64,000 nt of DNA from Polyangia bacterium (GCA_030430565.1 JAUIKS010000025.1:1-64000), one strand, 5' to 3'; positions 27,201-35,435 are shown, numbered from the stretch's first letter. The notes: a model not told the origin generated them from the letters alone. Program-made: numbers and translations.

Positions 27201-27477
27201 CGACGCCGACGCGGACGGGGTCCTCGACCTCGAGGACGCGCCGGCGGAGGGCGAGGCCTTCGCCGACGAGGACGGCGCGCCCGATCCGGCCGCGACCCTC
27301 GAGAAACTCCCAGCCCCCAAGACGACCGCGTCGGCGCTGTCGCTCGTCATCCCGGCCGCCGGCGAGGCGGTGCTCTACCAGCGCCAGCTGCTCAAGCCCA
27401 ACGAGACCTACACGATTCAGCTCGACGCCCGTGAGCGGCGTCGCGCTCGCAGTCGCCACAACAGGAGAACGCGATGA
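24268..27477 (+). CDS. Large envelope protein: beta-sandwich modules, TPR-like and coiled-coil regions
   Basis: A 1069-residue exported protein with a short signal peptide (MRPLLLLLALQAAPAPAP). Residues about 20-540 are beta-rich. Residues about 411-475 (TREGRTLTRAHYELRNER...FLRIEPPPGA...IPLQRS) are clearly homologous to the same position of the next gene product. Residues 565-620 look TPR-like (AVRHWLNNDFDQAQQELDAL). Residues 620-720 form a charged coiled coil. A KKKKKGK patch, Pro/Glu linkers and a basic Arg/Gly/Pro region follow, then a short conserved-looking end (LSLVIPAAGEAVLYQRQLL). The stop overlaps the next ATG as ATGA, so translation is coupled. The architecture resembles VIT/inter-alpha-trypsin-like envelope proteins, but I cannot name a family. 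Confidence 0.82.
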   Translation: MRPLLLLLALQAAPAPAPRQTESVELSGERWRELAAGAEAVDGVESLAAWASARDVELEYIPGGARGAPPGLKVRARWTIRALAPKPFLGALIGPGAEIESVRWNGRPATIATTRFGTVVVGEVTGGSATIELAAFVPGDPTRAALPLELLPAVTGSLRMRPSRQVTPGAEAETEVTLTPELLVGASRVAPVRVGARFWAGDERVELRLVAGREPADGSEGADAVEKTLAVASVGLGVTVGDAALRGRARVRWELRRGQLDAVSLAVANLGADLELTGAGVRSWRRVGDRVEVELQSPVQGRVELELRWTEAIPAGTESTLPLPRIEPEGAFRTISAAQLARDGEVEVLPTLDGWDALASAELPSWAQGLVEGVPTAAFRVVGVGDGRLDLLRFEPVAAPPAVVDVASYTIATTREGRTLTRAHYELRNERAAFLRIEPPPGARIIGARVAGETALPARGAGDAWLIPLQRSVETVEGLISFPVEVALLGESTAWRRRERRELALPTVDAEVAITRVTVYLPPDYDSRLDVGDDDVVSSFTKGDGITYGLGLGGVGAAEADARFQSAVRHWLNNDFDQAQQELDALEEMGAKSENIDRLQSNLYVIQGQSEGKDKSLERRVKEQAKARAVDQQRALEDQRRQAEEYRRAGEYDKAEVTYRSAIEIGKKLERLEQRESVEQKKANVALSDELVTLEKERARKRTFGRSGGATKKKKKGKSVLDTKFKNESPDETSGVDEASTPAAQPAQPETGAVPETVTIERDELEGLLNPDKASVRTPEPAPAPEPEPAPDAAEGRFTVDGANINGPTDNAPARVPDTDAVYVELEDAPTGGHAKAPARDADGNVIYKVKDKPRDTTKPDTTSRDFTAVIDVAPTASRDAAGVAVGGEAEPAPLEEEEEQPLAAAAEPPPPADAPRLLSRAPGVSARRARVGSRRGPRRGQSVGRPDSSRRERKGRGPGPAGGKASKQTKPPPSPPPDADADGVLDLEDAPAEGEAFADEDGAPDPAATLEKLPAPKTTASALSLVIPAAGEAVLYQRQLLKPNETYTIQLDARERRRARSRHNRRTR

Positions 27478-29333
27478 GAACCCTGAACGCCGCAGCGCTG
27501 TGCGCCGCCTTGGCCTTGATCACGCTGTCCGCAGCCGCCGGGACCGCGCGGGCCGAGGAGCCCGAGCGCGTGATCATGAAGCTCGACGACTTCCTCCGCC
27601 TCTACGAGGAGAACAAGACGCGCGCGCAGGCCGAGACGGCGCCCCGCGACCACGCGCTGTCCTCGGCGCGCTACCGCGGCGAGGTCGTGCTCGACGAGGG
27701 CAAGCCGGTCTCGGCGGTCTTCACCGCGAAGATGCGCGTCGAGGTGCTCAAGGCCAAGGGCTGGGCGCGCGTGCCGATCCTGCCGGCTACGGTCGCGCTG
27801 CAGTCGGCGAAGATCGGCAGCGCCGAGGCGCCCGTCGTGATCGAGAACGGCTTCTACACGCTCGTGACCGCGCGGCGCGGCGCCTTCGATCTTGACCTCA
27901 GCTTCGCGGTCGGCGTCACGACCTCCGAGGGCAAGAGCGAGGTCACCTTTGAGCTCGCGCCCTCCGGCGCGACCTCGGCGGTGCTCTCGGTGCCCGCGCG
28001 CGAGGACCTCGACTTCACCGTCGCCGGCGCGCGCTTGACCTCCGACACGGTCGAGGGCGAGACGCGCGTCGTCGAGGCCTCGCTGCCGGCGACCGGCTCG
28101 CTCTCGATCCAGTGGCAGCGCGAGATCCCCGAGGCGGCGCGCCAGCAGTCCCGCGTGTACAGCGAGGTCTACACGCTCGTCGGCCTCGGCGACGGCCTGA
28201 TGCGCGCGACCACGACCATCCACAACACGATCCTGTTCCGCGGCGTCGACCAGTTCCGCGTCAAGCTGCCCGAGGGGATGACGCTGCTCGAGGTCACCGG
28301 CGCGGGCATCCGCGACTGGAAGCAGGAGCAGGACGGCACGCTCAACGTCGCGCTCAACTACGCGGCCGAGGGCACGTACACGCTCAAGCTCGAGATGGAG
28401 CGCGTGATCAAGGAGGACGACAAGGGCCTCGGGGCGCCGATCGCCACGCCGCTGGGCGTCGAGCGCTCCAAGGGCTGGGTCGGCGTCGAGGCGCGCGGCA
28501 ACATCGAGATCGGCGCGGGCGAGTCGATCAAGGGCGCGACGCCGGTCGATGTCCGCTCGCTGCCGGCCGCGATCCTCGGGATCACGCCGCAGCCGGTGCT
28601 GCTGGGCTACAAGTACCTCGGGGCCGAGGTCGCGGTCCCGCTCGAGGTCTCCTACCACGACGACATCGACGTGCTCGTGACGCTGCTCGACCAGACGCGC
28701 GCGCGCACGATGTGGACGCGAGAGGGCCGGCGGCTGACCTCGGTCAAGTACCAGATCCGCAACAACCGGCGTCAGTTCCTGCGCCTCGAGCTGCCGAAGG
28801 GCGCCGAGCTGTGGAGCGCCTCGGTGGGCGGCCGCGCGGTCCAGCCCGCGCGCGCCGGCGACGGCCGCGTGATGATCCCGCTCGTGCGCTCGCAGTCCGC
28901 CGGCGGCGCGCTCGCGGCCTTCGAGGTCGAGGTCGTCTACGTCGAGAACGGCGCCGCCGTGGCCGACAACGGGCGCGGCACCTTCACGGCCACGCTGCCG
29001 CGCCCCGACGCGCCGAGCACCTACGTCGCGTGGACGATCTTCGCCCCGCAGAAGGCCAAGATCGCGCGTCGCTCGGTCGAGGGGAACCTGCGCCACGTCG
29101 ACTACCTCTCGAACCCGATCCCCGAGGAGGACATGAACTACATCGAGACCGAGACGCCGCAGGTCGCCCAGCAGGCGACCGAGCAGAGCGACTCGGGCGC
29201 GCTCGGGGAGGGCGCGGTGCCGGTGCCGGTCAGCCTCCCGCTGCAGGGCAAAGAGGTCAACTTCGAGAAGCTGCTCGCGCTCGAGGAGACCCTCGAGATC
29301 GAGTTCGACTACCGCGGCCTGCGAAAGCGCTGA
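27474..29333 (+). CDS. Periplasmic VIT-like beta-sandwich protein
   Basis: A 619-residue protein with a signal peptide (MRTLNAAALCAALALITLSAAAGTARA). AGGAG lies 6 nt before the ATG, which overlaps the upstream stop. It is almost all beta-sandwich, with no membrane segment after the signal. Residues about 414-475 (TREGRRLTSVKYQIRNNR...FLRLELPKGA...IPLVRS) repeat the module found at nearly the same position in the 24268 protein. Another strongly patterned part is FRGVDQFRVKLPEGMTLLEV (about 257-276), typical of proteins that carry vault/VIT-type sandwich folds. Its stop overlaps the next start (TGATG). It probably forms a complex with its two operon partners in the periplasm. Confidence 0.85.
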   Translation: MRTLNAAALCAALALITLSAAAGTARAEEPERVIMKLDDFLRLYEENKTRAQAETAPRDHALSSARYRGEVVLDEGKPVSAVFTAKMRVEVLKAKGWARVPILPATVALQSAKIGSAEAPVVIENGFYTLVTARRGAFDLDLSFAVGVTTSEGKSEVTFELAPSGATSAVLSVPAREDLDFTVAGARLTSDTVEGETRVVEASLPATGSLSIQWQREIPEAARQQSRVYSEVYTLVGLGDGLMRATTTIHNTILFRGVDQFRVKLPEGMTLLEVTGAGIRDWKQEQDGTLNVALNYAAEGTYTLKLEMERVIKEDDKGLGAPIATPLGVERSKGWVGVEARGNIEIGAGESIKGATPVDVRSLPAAILGITPQPVLLGYKYLGAEVAVPLEVSYHDDIDVLVTLLDQTRARTMWTREGRRLTSVKYQIRNNRRQFLRLELPKGAELWSASVGGRAVQPARAGDGRVMIPLVRSQSAGGALAAFEVEVVYVENGAAVADNGRGTFTATLPRPDAPSTYVAWTIFAPQKAKIARRSVEGNLRHVDYLSNPIPEEDMNYIETETPQVAQQATEQSDSGALGEGAVPVPVSLPLQGKEVNFEKLLALEETLEIEFDYRGLRKR

Positions 29334-30943
29334 TGTGTCTTCGTAGACATGTCATCGCGCGCGCCCTGATCGCGTGCGCGCTGACGCTCGCGCCGCTGGC
29401 CGCCGCCGCCGGGCCGCCGCCGGAGGAGGAGGAGCGGAGGCCGCCGCGGCAGGTTCGCTATCAGCGGATGGCGTCGCCCGCAGCGCCGGCCGAGGCCGTC
29501 TACGACTTCGACGCCGACGCGGTCGGCGACCTCGAGCTCGCCGCGCCCGAGATGAGCGTTGAGACGGTCGGCGTCACCGCCGGCGGCGCCCGGGGGATCG
29601 ATCTCGTCCGCGCGCAGATCGAGGCCGGCGAGATCCCGCGCGCGTCGCTGATCAAGGCCGAGGGCCTGCTCAGCGAGCACGACCTCCCGCTGCGCACCCG
29701 CGCCGGCTGCGAGCAGCTGCTGTGCATCCGGGCCGAGACCGTCGACGCGACGATGCTCGCCGAGCCGGCCGTCCACTACCTGGCGCAGCTCGGCTTCGCC
29801 AGCGACATCGACCTCACCGCGCTCCCGCGCCCGCCGCTCAACGTCGTGATCGTCGTCGACCTCTCGAGCTCGATGGCGGGGGCGCCGATCAACACGGCGC
29901 GCGCGGCCGTGGCCGCGATCGCCCGCGAGCTGGGACCCGGTGACCAGCTCTCGATCCTCGGCTTCGGCGTCGAGCCGCGGGTCTACATGCCGCCCACGCG
30001 CTCGCCCGACCCGAACTACGTCGAGGCGACGAGCTACCAGCTCGAGCCCCGCGGCGCGACCGCGCTGGAGCGCGGGCTGTTCGCCGGCTTCGAGCTCGCG
30101 CGACGCTCGAGCCGCGGCTTCGCCGGCGCGACGCGGGTCATGCTGATCACCGACGATCGCCCCAACGTCGGGCGGACCACGGCGAGCCCGTTTCTGGCGC
30201 TCGCGCGCTCGTCCGCGGCCGCCGGCGTCGGCCTCACGACGATCGGCGTCGGCGCGCGCTTCGACGCCGCGCTGGCCTACAAGCTCAGCGGCGTGCGCGG
30301 CGGCAACGTGCTGTACCTGCGCGGGCCTGAGCACGCGCGCCTGCGCATCGGCGAGAACTTCAGCGGCCTCGTACACGAGCTCGCGCGCGCGCTGGTGATC
30401 GAGATCGAGCCCGCGCCCGGGATGCGCGTCGTCGACGTCTTCGGCGTGCCCGGCGAGCTGCTCACGCGCGAGGGGGATCGCGTCAGCCTGCGCGTCGAGA
30501 CGCTGTTCGTCAGCAAGAAGCGCGGCGCGATCTACCTCGCGCTCGCGCCCAAGGGCCGCGCGAACCTCCCGCGCGCGCCCGTGCGGCTCGGCGCCCACCT
30601 CGGGCGCGTCTCGATCCGCCTGCGCAGCCTCGACGGCGCGCTGCTCTCGGACCAGGTCGCGCTGCGCAACATCAGCTCGCGGCGCGCGAGCCCGGGGCTC
30701 TCCCGCGGCGCGCTGCTCGTCGACGAGTTCGCGACGCTCCGACGAATTGGCGAGCTGTACCATGAATCAGGTGATCCCGCGGCCGCCTACGAGCTCGCGC
30801 GGGCGCTCGCGGAGCGCTTCAGGCCGGTGACCGACGACGAGCTGCAGGCGCAGCGCGAGCTGGTGCTGCAGCTCGAGCGGACCCTGCACGGGCGCGCGCC
30901 CGAGGCGGGCGCGACGCGTGGCCTGTTCGCGCCGCCGCGCTGA
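29333..30943 (+). CDS. Exported von Willebrand factor A (vWA) domain protein
   Basis: A 536-residue exported protein with a signal peptide (AL..ACALTLAPLAAAAG). The vWA domain lies near residues 165-345 and has the metal-ion-dependent adhesion site: VVIVVDLSSSMAG (DxSxS), a GATALERGLF threonine, and LITDDRPNVG as the third motif. Residues after 345 form a beta-sandwich, and the C-terminus (about 460-530) has a helical TPR-like unit. It starts at ATG 29333, overlapping the previous stop by one base. The frame is open well upstream but that part is shadow. With the two VIT-like proteins upstream, it recalls the VIT plus vWA layout of inter-alpha-trypsin-inhibitor heavy chains, split over separate genes. 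Confidence 0.87.
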   Translation: MCLRRHVIARALIACALTLAPLAAAAGPPPEEEERRPPRQVRYQRMASPAAPAEAVYDFDADAVGDLELAAPEMSVETVGVTAGGARGIDLVRAQIEAGEIPRASLIKAEGLLSEHDLPLRTRAGCEQLLCIRAETVDATMLAEPAVHYLAQLGFASDIDLTALPRPPLNVVIVVDLSSSMAGAPINTARAAVAAIARELGPGDQLSILGFGVEPRVYMPPTRSPDPNYVEATSYQLEPRGATALERGLFAGFELARRSSRGFAGATRVMLITDDRPNVGRTTASPFLALARSSAAAGVGLTTIGVGARFDAALAYKLSGVRGGNVLYLRGPEHARLRIGENFSGLVHELARALVIEIEPAPGMRVVDVFGVPGELLTREGDRVSLRVETLFVSKKRGAIYLALAPKGRANLPRAPVRLGAHLGRVSIRLRSLDGALLSDQVALRNISSRRASPGLSRGALLVDEFATLRRIGELYHESGDPAAAYELARALAERFRPVTDDELQAQRELVLQLERTLHGRAPEAGATRGLFAPPR

Positions 30944-31030
30944 TCGGCGAGGGTCGACGCGCGAAATCTCGCGGGGGCCGCGAGCGGCGGGGGCGGCCTC
31001 GAGCGGTGCCCACGGCGCGCGCGCTTCGTG

Positions 31031-31036
31031 TACCCT
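31031..31036 (+). promoter_or_regulatory. -10-like hexamer TACCCT
   Basis: TACCCT lies 39 nt before the ATG at 31076; the predicted leader is about 33 nt and includes ACGAGGA. Confidence 0.3.
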
Positions 31037-31075
31037 GATCGCTGACTATCCATACTCACGAGGACCTTAAAGAAC

Positions 31076-32269
31076 ATGCTCCAAGCGCCCTGTCCGAGCA
31101 CCGCGCGACGCCCTGGCGGGCCGCGGCGCGCCCTCCTGCCCGCGCTGCTGCTCCCGCTCGCGCTCGCCTGCAACCCCGAGTTGACGCCCGCGACCACCGA
31201 CGCGAGCGCCGGCTCCGAGACGACCGGTGGGAGCGACACCGAGGGCGAGGAGACGACCACGAGCACGGGGAGCAGCGGCGCGATCACGCAGACCGTCACC
31301 GCGCAGCCCGACACCACGAGCGACGCGACGACCGAGACCGGCGGCGCGAGCGACGGGACCGAGACGAGCGGCGCGACCGAGACGACGAGCTCCGCGAGCA
31401 CGGACAGCGCGAGCTCGACGAGCGAGGGCGGCGGGGTGTGCGGGGACGGCGTGACCGAGGGCGACGAGCAGTGCGACGGGGGCGGCGAGGACACCGCGCA
31501 GTGCGACGTCGACTGCACCCTCGTGGTCTGCGGGGACGGCCACGTCAACGCGGCCGCCGGCGAGCAGTGTGATCCCGGCAGCGGGCTGACCGACGCGCCC
31601 GGCTGCGTCGGCCCCGAGACCGCGCTCGCGGAGTTGGAGCTGCTGTGCCTCGACGGCCAGCAGATGTTCGTGACCGCCAGCACCTACCAGATCGACGCGG
31701 CCGCGCCGTCGCCGGACGACGCCTTCCACAGCCGCGGCGATCAGGACGAGGGGCGCGTCAGCGCCGACGAGCGCTGTCAGCAGGAGGCCGACGGCGCGGG
31801 GCTCGAGGGCAGCTACCGCGCCTGGCTGAGCGTGCAGGGTCCCGGCGGCGCCGCGATCGATCATGTAGGTGTCCCGATGAACAACTCGTTGCTGCTGGTC
31901 GGCTACCTCGGCTACGACCCGCAGCGCGACGTCGGCCCCGACACCTTCGTGTTCGCGGACAGCTGGGACGTCTCCTACGGGATCGTGCCGGTGCACCCTG
32001 ACGACGCCGCGTTCATCCGGCCGGTCGCCGGCGTGTACCCGGCGCCCGCGGAGATCACCGCCTCGTGGACGGCGAGCACGCTGCTCGGGCAGCTCGACAC
32101 GCTGATGGGCGCGGCCAGCGACTGCGGCGCGTGGAAGGACGACAACCCGATGGAGAGCGCCCGCATCGGTCGTCCCGGGATCCCGTATCAGTGGAGTCAA
32201 TCCGACAACCCGCCGAAGGTTCTGGACTGCGGCGCGAAGGCGCGGCTGTTCTGCGTAGAGGCGCCGTAG
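31076..32269 (+). CDS. Lipoprotein with two myxobacterial disulfide repeats and DUF1554/endostatin-like domain
   Basis: A 397-residue lipoprotein (lipobox LALAC, Cys32). A Thr/Ser/Glu/Gly stalk (residues 35-120) leads to two repeats of the type CGDGVTEGDEQCDGG and CGDGHVNAAAGEQCDPG, which are common in myxobacterial surface proteins. Residues about 195-395 resemble DUF1554/endostatin-like C-type-lectin folds: MFVTASTYQ, ADERCQQEADGAGL.GSYRAWLS, and a closing LDCGAKARLFCVE. This fold is found on secreted proteins of Leptospira and myxobacteria and probably binds ligands at the cell surface. It is transcribed alone. Confidence 0.85.
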   Translation: MLQAPCPSTARRPGGPRRALLPALLLPLALACNPELTPATTDASAGSETTGGSDTEGEETTTSTGSSGAITQTVTAQPDTTSDATTETGGASDGTETSGATETTSSASTDSASSTSEGGGVCGDGVTEGDEQCDGGGEDTAQCDVDCTLVVCGDGHVNAAAGEQCDPGSGLTDAPGCVGPETALAELELLCLDGQQMFVTASTYQIDAAAPSPDDAFHSRGDQDEGRVSADERCQQEADGAGLEGSYRAWLSVQGPGGAAIDHVGVPMNNSLLLVGYLGYDPQRDVGPDTFVFADSWDVSYGIVPVHPDDAAFIRPVAGVYPAPAEITASWTASTLLGQLDTLMGAASDCGAWKDDNPMESARIGRPGIPYQWSQSDNPPKVLDCGAKARLFCVEAP

Positions 32270-32322
32270 GCACGCTTGACAGGGCCTGACGGCGCGCGGG
32301 TTACTCAGCCGCGCCGCTCGGC

Positions 32323-32328
32323 TACCAT
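32323..32328 (+). promoter_or_regulatory. -10-like hexamer TACCAT
   Basis: TACCAT ends exactly 6 nt before the GTG at 32335. Confidence 0.55.
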
Positions 32329-32334
32329 CGGCGC

Positions 32335-33051
32335 GTGCGAAGCCCTGACTGGCGCGTCCTCCTCGCTGCGCTCGGCCTCATGACGGCGTGCGGCTCGCCC
32401 GCGCCGGCGCCCGAGCTCACCGTCGACGCGCGGCGCTGTAAGCCTGGCCCGGGGGCCACGGGCTCACCGCGCTCGATCGAGGAGGCGGTCGCGCTCGCCA
32501 ACACGCTCCCGTTCCCGGTGACCGCCGAGTGCCTCGTCGAGGCGCTCGATCGACCGCTGCGGATCGAGGCTTCGAACAGCCGCCTCAGCGTCCAGCCGGC
32601 GGCGGGCGATCGGAGCCCGCGCGTGTTCGTGTGGACCGACGACCGCCTCGTCATGACGATCGCGGTGGACGGCGAGGGTCGTGACCTGGTGGAGTTCGGC
32701 CAGTTCGTGACGCCGCGGCGAGCGATCAAGGGCGAGCTCGAGTTTCCGCTGACGGAGCCGGCGACGCTCGCCGACGCGCTCGCGCGCGTGCGCAACCCGG
32801 ACTACCCCAACATCACCTCTTGCTTCGTCTGTCACGATCGCGAGCGCGACGAGCCCTCGATCCCGGGCGCGCGCAGCTCCCTGGCGCTGCGCCCCAAGCC
32901 GTCCTCGCTGGTCCCCGTCGAGGCGCTGCGGGGCGAGCGGGCGGCGTGCGACGACGCGGCGGAGCCGGCGCGCTGCCGCTGGCTCGAGGCGCTGTTCGCC
33001 CACGGGCCCGTCGAGCACCGGCCCTTCGACCCGGCGCTGCGGCTGTTCTGA
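32335..33051 (+). CDS. Lipoprotein with a single CXXCH c-type heme motif
   Basis: A 238-residue lipoprotein (lipobox LMTAC, Cys19). It contains one Cys-Phe-Val-Cys-His motif at residues 163-167, the attachment site expected for covalent heme c. A second Cys pair (ACDDAAEPARC) follows. A candidate distal Met is not obvious. The preceding 140 residues are a beta-rich domain of unknown type. It is either a small outer-membrane cytochrome c or a protein with a chance CXXCH. The GTG start is supported by TACCAT 6 nt upstream; a terminator follows its stop at once. Confidence 0.75.
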   Translation: MRSPDWRVLLAALGLMTACGSPAPAPELTVDARRCKPGPGATGSPRSIEEAVALANTLPFPVTAECLVEALDRPLRIEASNSRLSVQPAAGDRSPRVFVWTDDRLVMTIAVDGEGRDLVEFGQFVTPRRAIKGELEFPLTEPATLADALARVRNPDYPNITSCFVCHDRERDEPSIPGARSSLALRPKPSSLVPVEALRGERAACDDAAEPARCRWLEALFAHGPVEHRPFDPALRLF

Positions 33052-33083
33052 GCGCGCGTCGTCGCGCGCGGCGAGTTTTTTTT
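33052..33083 (+). terminator. Intrinsic terminator
   Basis: A GC hairpin (GCGCGCG, loop TCGT, CGCGCGC) begins immediately after the stop at 33051 and is followed by a T8 run at 33076-33083. A second, larger inverted repeat, CGCGCGGCGAG at 33065-33075 and CTCGCCGCGCG at 33094-33104, encloses the T-run in its loop, so alternative pairing is possible. Confidence 0.65.
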
Positions 33084-33122
33084 CGCCCTGCGGCTCGCCG
33101 CGCGTGAGACACCAAGCGGTGG

Positions 33123-33857
33123 ATGCCGAGCGCGAGCGTGATCGTGAGCCCCGCGTCGCCCTTCGCGCTCGAGCGCCTGCGCGAGCGCCCGGAGCTGGCC
33201 GGCGCGATCTATCACCTGCCCCACGGCTCGTTTCGCGGCCTGCCGCGCGCCGGGCTCTTGATCGCGCAGCTGCCCGCCGGGCCGGGCTGGCGCGCGAGCG
33301 AGGGTCCGCACTGGTTCGAACCTGACCCCTCGAGCTACGAGCCGCCGGCGCCGATCGAGGGCGCGCCGGCGCCGGCGCGCGTCATGGATGAGCTGCGCTT
33401 TGAGCCACATGACATCGAGCGCCGCTTCCCCGTCGTCCGCGGGCGTCTGCCGCCGGCCGACGCGCTCCGCGTGTGCAAGGCGCTCGCGCGCGAGGGGCGG
33501 CGGCCGCTGGCCTGGTACACCTACCTCGATCGCGGCGACACGCTCTATCACGACGCGGCGTGGATCTTCGGCCCGCGCGTCCCGGTCACGCTCGCGCCCG
33601 GCGTGACCTTCGAGACCGCTGGCGACGGCGGCGAGGACGTCGAGGAGCTCGTCATCTACGACGGCTTCGACGGGCCCAGCTACCGCGGGTGGCTGCTGTG
33701 GGGTAACGCGCGCGCGCAGTCCCGTCACCACGACGCGCCGGCGTCCTCGCGGCTCGCCGTCCGCCTCGGCTTCTCGGGGCCCAGCGACTTCCCCTTCGAC
33801 TTCCCCTCGTACTCCGGCGTCACCGGCAACATCTGGGCGCCGTATCGCGTCGGCTAG
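33123..33857 (+). CDS. Hypothetical cytoplasmic protein
   Basis: A 244-residue protein without signal peptide or membrane helix. Composition is ordinary and balanced, with Trp/Tyr/His-rich segments (WYTYLDRGDTLYHDAAWIFG, YDGFDGPSYRGWLLWG), which argues for a real folded protein. No motif is recognised. The segment after residue 145 alternates beta-like strands with Gly/Asp turns. Start ATG 33123; no clear -10 or ribosome site precedes it, so the start is less certain. Confidence 0.68.
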   Translation: MPSASVIVSPASPFALERLRERPELAGAIYHLPHGSFRGLPRAGLLIAQLPAGPGWRASEGPHWFEPDPSSYEPPAPIEGAPAPARVMDELRFEPHDIERRFPVVRGRLPPADALRVCKALAREGRRPLAWYTYLDRGDTLYHDAAWIFGPRVPVTLAPGVTFETAGDGGEDVEELVIYDGFDGPSYRGWLLWGNARAQSRHHDAPASSRLAVRLGFSGPSDFPFDFPSYSGVTGNIWAPYRVG

Positions 33858-34038
33858 GCGGGGTCGGAGCGCGTCGGTCGATTCCGCCCCGGCGAGGGCT
33901 GGCGCGATCGCGGAGCCGGCCGCAGCGCGTCCTTGCGTATGCACTGGCCGAACGTCGTCTATACACCGGTACTTTGTTTCATGACCGAACGGGCTGCTGG
34001 CACCTCGCGCCTCGCTTGTGGCCCCGGCGCGCGCTGCC

Positions 34039-34044
34039 TACTAT
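34039..34044 (+). promoter_or_regulatory. -10-like hexamer TACTAT
   Basis: TACTAT ends exactly 6 nt before the ATG at 34051 and favours it over the in-frame GTG/ATG further upstream. Confidence 0.55.
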
Positions 34045-34050
34045 CTGTGT

Positions 34051-35349
34051 ATGCAACAGTCGCGGCGGTTGGTCCCGGTGGTCGTCATCCTCGGCCTTGG
34101 CCTGTTCACCCCCAGCACCGCCCGCGCCGCGCGCGTCGTGTACGTCAACCTCGACAGCGTCCTCGTCAAGGACGGCGCCGGGACCAACGACCCGACCATG
34201 GATATGGTCTCGGTCAACGGCTACACGCAGACGACCTTCCCCGGCTGGACCGGCGCGACCGACGAGCACAAGGTCGACATCCTCTTCTACATGAAGGAGA
34301 CCGCGGTGGACTTCGACGTGATCTTCACGCTCGAGCGCCCGCAGTCTGGCCCCTACGACATGATCGTCTTCGGCGACGCCAACACCCACGCGAGCGCCTT
34401 CGGCGGCAGCTGCTCGGCGGCCGTCGGCCTCTCGGACTGCACCGACACGAGCGGCGAGTCGATCAGCTTCATGTTCTGGGGCTGCCTGCAGCAGGCGCAG
34501 CAGCTCAACGCGCACCGCGTCGCCCACACCGCCCTGACCGCGCTCGGCTTCAGCTGGGGCCTCGAGAACGCCAACGCGAGCGGGATCATCATGGGCAACT
34601 ACGCCAACTACGACCTGTCCTACGGGTCAAGCTGCGTCGACATCGACGGCGCGAGCAACTGCGCGCACACGGGCTGCGCCGTCGGCGAGCAGAACGGCTC
34701 GGCCGATGTCATGGCGCGGCACGGCGCGCGCGTCGACGACGGCCCCGCGGAGGTCGTGATCACCTCGCCGGCGCCCGGCGCGATGATCCAGGGCGCCTTC
34801 AACGTCACCGCCGACGTCGTCGACGCCTTCGGCGGCCTGACGGTCTCGCTCGAGGTCGTCGGCCTGGGCGCGAACCCGGTGGTCGACGAGACGCCGGTCT
34901 ACGAGTGGACGAACATCGAGCTGCCGAAGGGCAGCCAGACGCTGCGCGTGAGCGTCGTCGACGCGGACGACAACCTCAGCAGCGCCGAGGTCACGGTCTG
35001 TATCGGGAACGAGGACTGCGCCGGCGACGGCGACGGCGACGGTGACGGTGATGGAGACGGAGACGGTGACGGAGACGGTGATGGCGACGGAGACGGTGAT
35101 GGCGACGGGGACGGTGATGGCGACGGGGACGGCGATGGCGACGGGGACGACACCGACGGCGGAGATGACGATGATGACGACTCCGTCGGCGCCGTGCCCA
35201 CGGGCCCCATGAGCACGACCTTCGGCGAGGACACCGACGCCGACGTCGGCTGCGGCTGCCGGGCCGACGCGCCGGCGGGCGGAGTCGGCGGGGCGCTGTC
35301 GCTGCTCGCCCTGCTTGTGTTCACACGCCGTCGCCGGCGCGCTGGCTGA
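34051..35349 (+). CDS. Secreted protein with Gly-Asp stalk and MYXO-CTERM anchor
   Basis: A 432-residue exported protein. The start at 34051 gives a proper signal peptide (MQQSRRLVPVVVILGLGLF...TARA). Residues 25-235 form a Cys-containing domain with an HRVAHTALTALGF segment and other features (LSDCTDTSGE, GSSCVDIDG) reminiscent of a metalloprotease-like or matrixin-like fold, but no full HEXXH zinc site is present. An Ig-like domain follows (VVITSPAPGAMIQGAFNV). Twenty-one Gly-Asp pairs, an acidic segment and a sorting tail close the protein: GCGC, a hydrophobic helix (GGALSLLALLVF) and TRRRRR. The tail marks it for processing and attachment at the cell surface. Confidence 0.87.
   Translation: MQQSRRLVPVVVILGLGLFTPSTARAARVVYVNLDSVLVKDGAGTNDPTMDMVSVNGYTQTTFPGWTGATDEHKVDILFYMKETAVDFDVIFTLERPQSGPYDMIVFGDANTHASAFGGSCSAAVGLSDCTDTSGESISFMFWGCLQQAQQLNAHRVAHTALTALGFSWGLENANASGIIMGNYANYDLSYGSSCVDIDGASNCAHTGCAVGEQNGSADVMARHGARVDDGPAEVVITSPAPGAMIQGAFNVTADVVDAFGGLTVSLEVVGLGANPVVDETPVYEWTNIELPKGSQTLRVSVVDADDNLSSAEVTVCIGNEDCAGDGDGDGDGDGDGDGDGDGDGDGDGDGDGDGDGDGDGDGDGDDTDGGDDDDDDSVGAVPTGPMSTTFGEDTDADVGCGCRADAPAGGVGGALSLLALLVFTRRRRRAG
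35023..35148 (+). repeat. Gly-Asp hexanucleotide array (21 units)
   Basis: Twenty-one GGNGAY units encode (GD)21. Mixed codons (GGCGAC, GGTGAT, GGAGAC, GGGGAC) show higher-order repetition, for example GGTGATGGCGAC blocks. Confidence 0.95.
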
Positions 35350-35435
35350 CGAGGGCGAGCTGTCCAAAACGGCAGGCGCGCCCGCAGGGCCTCCGTGAGG
35401 CCTGTGCGAGCGCGCTGGCGTCATGCCTCGAGCGG

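Noticed and set aside
24010-27459. Minus-strand open frame of over 1100 codons opposite the 24268 gene
   Set aside because: Composition is typical of a shadow frame and the plus-strand protein has signal peptide, module repeats and operon overlap.
32277-32282. TTGACA as the -35 of the heme-motif lipoprotein gene
   Set aside because: The spacing to the likely -10 (TACCAT at 32323) is 40 bp, too long for one promoter.
35023-35148. Gly-Asp array considered as a non-coding satellite
   Set aside because: It is in frame in a secreted protein and is followed by a sorting tail.
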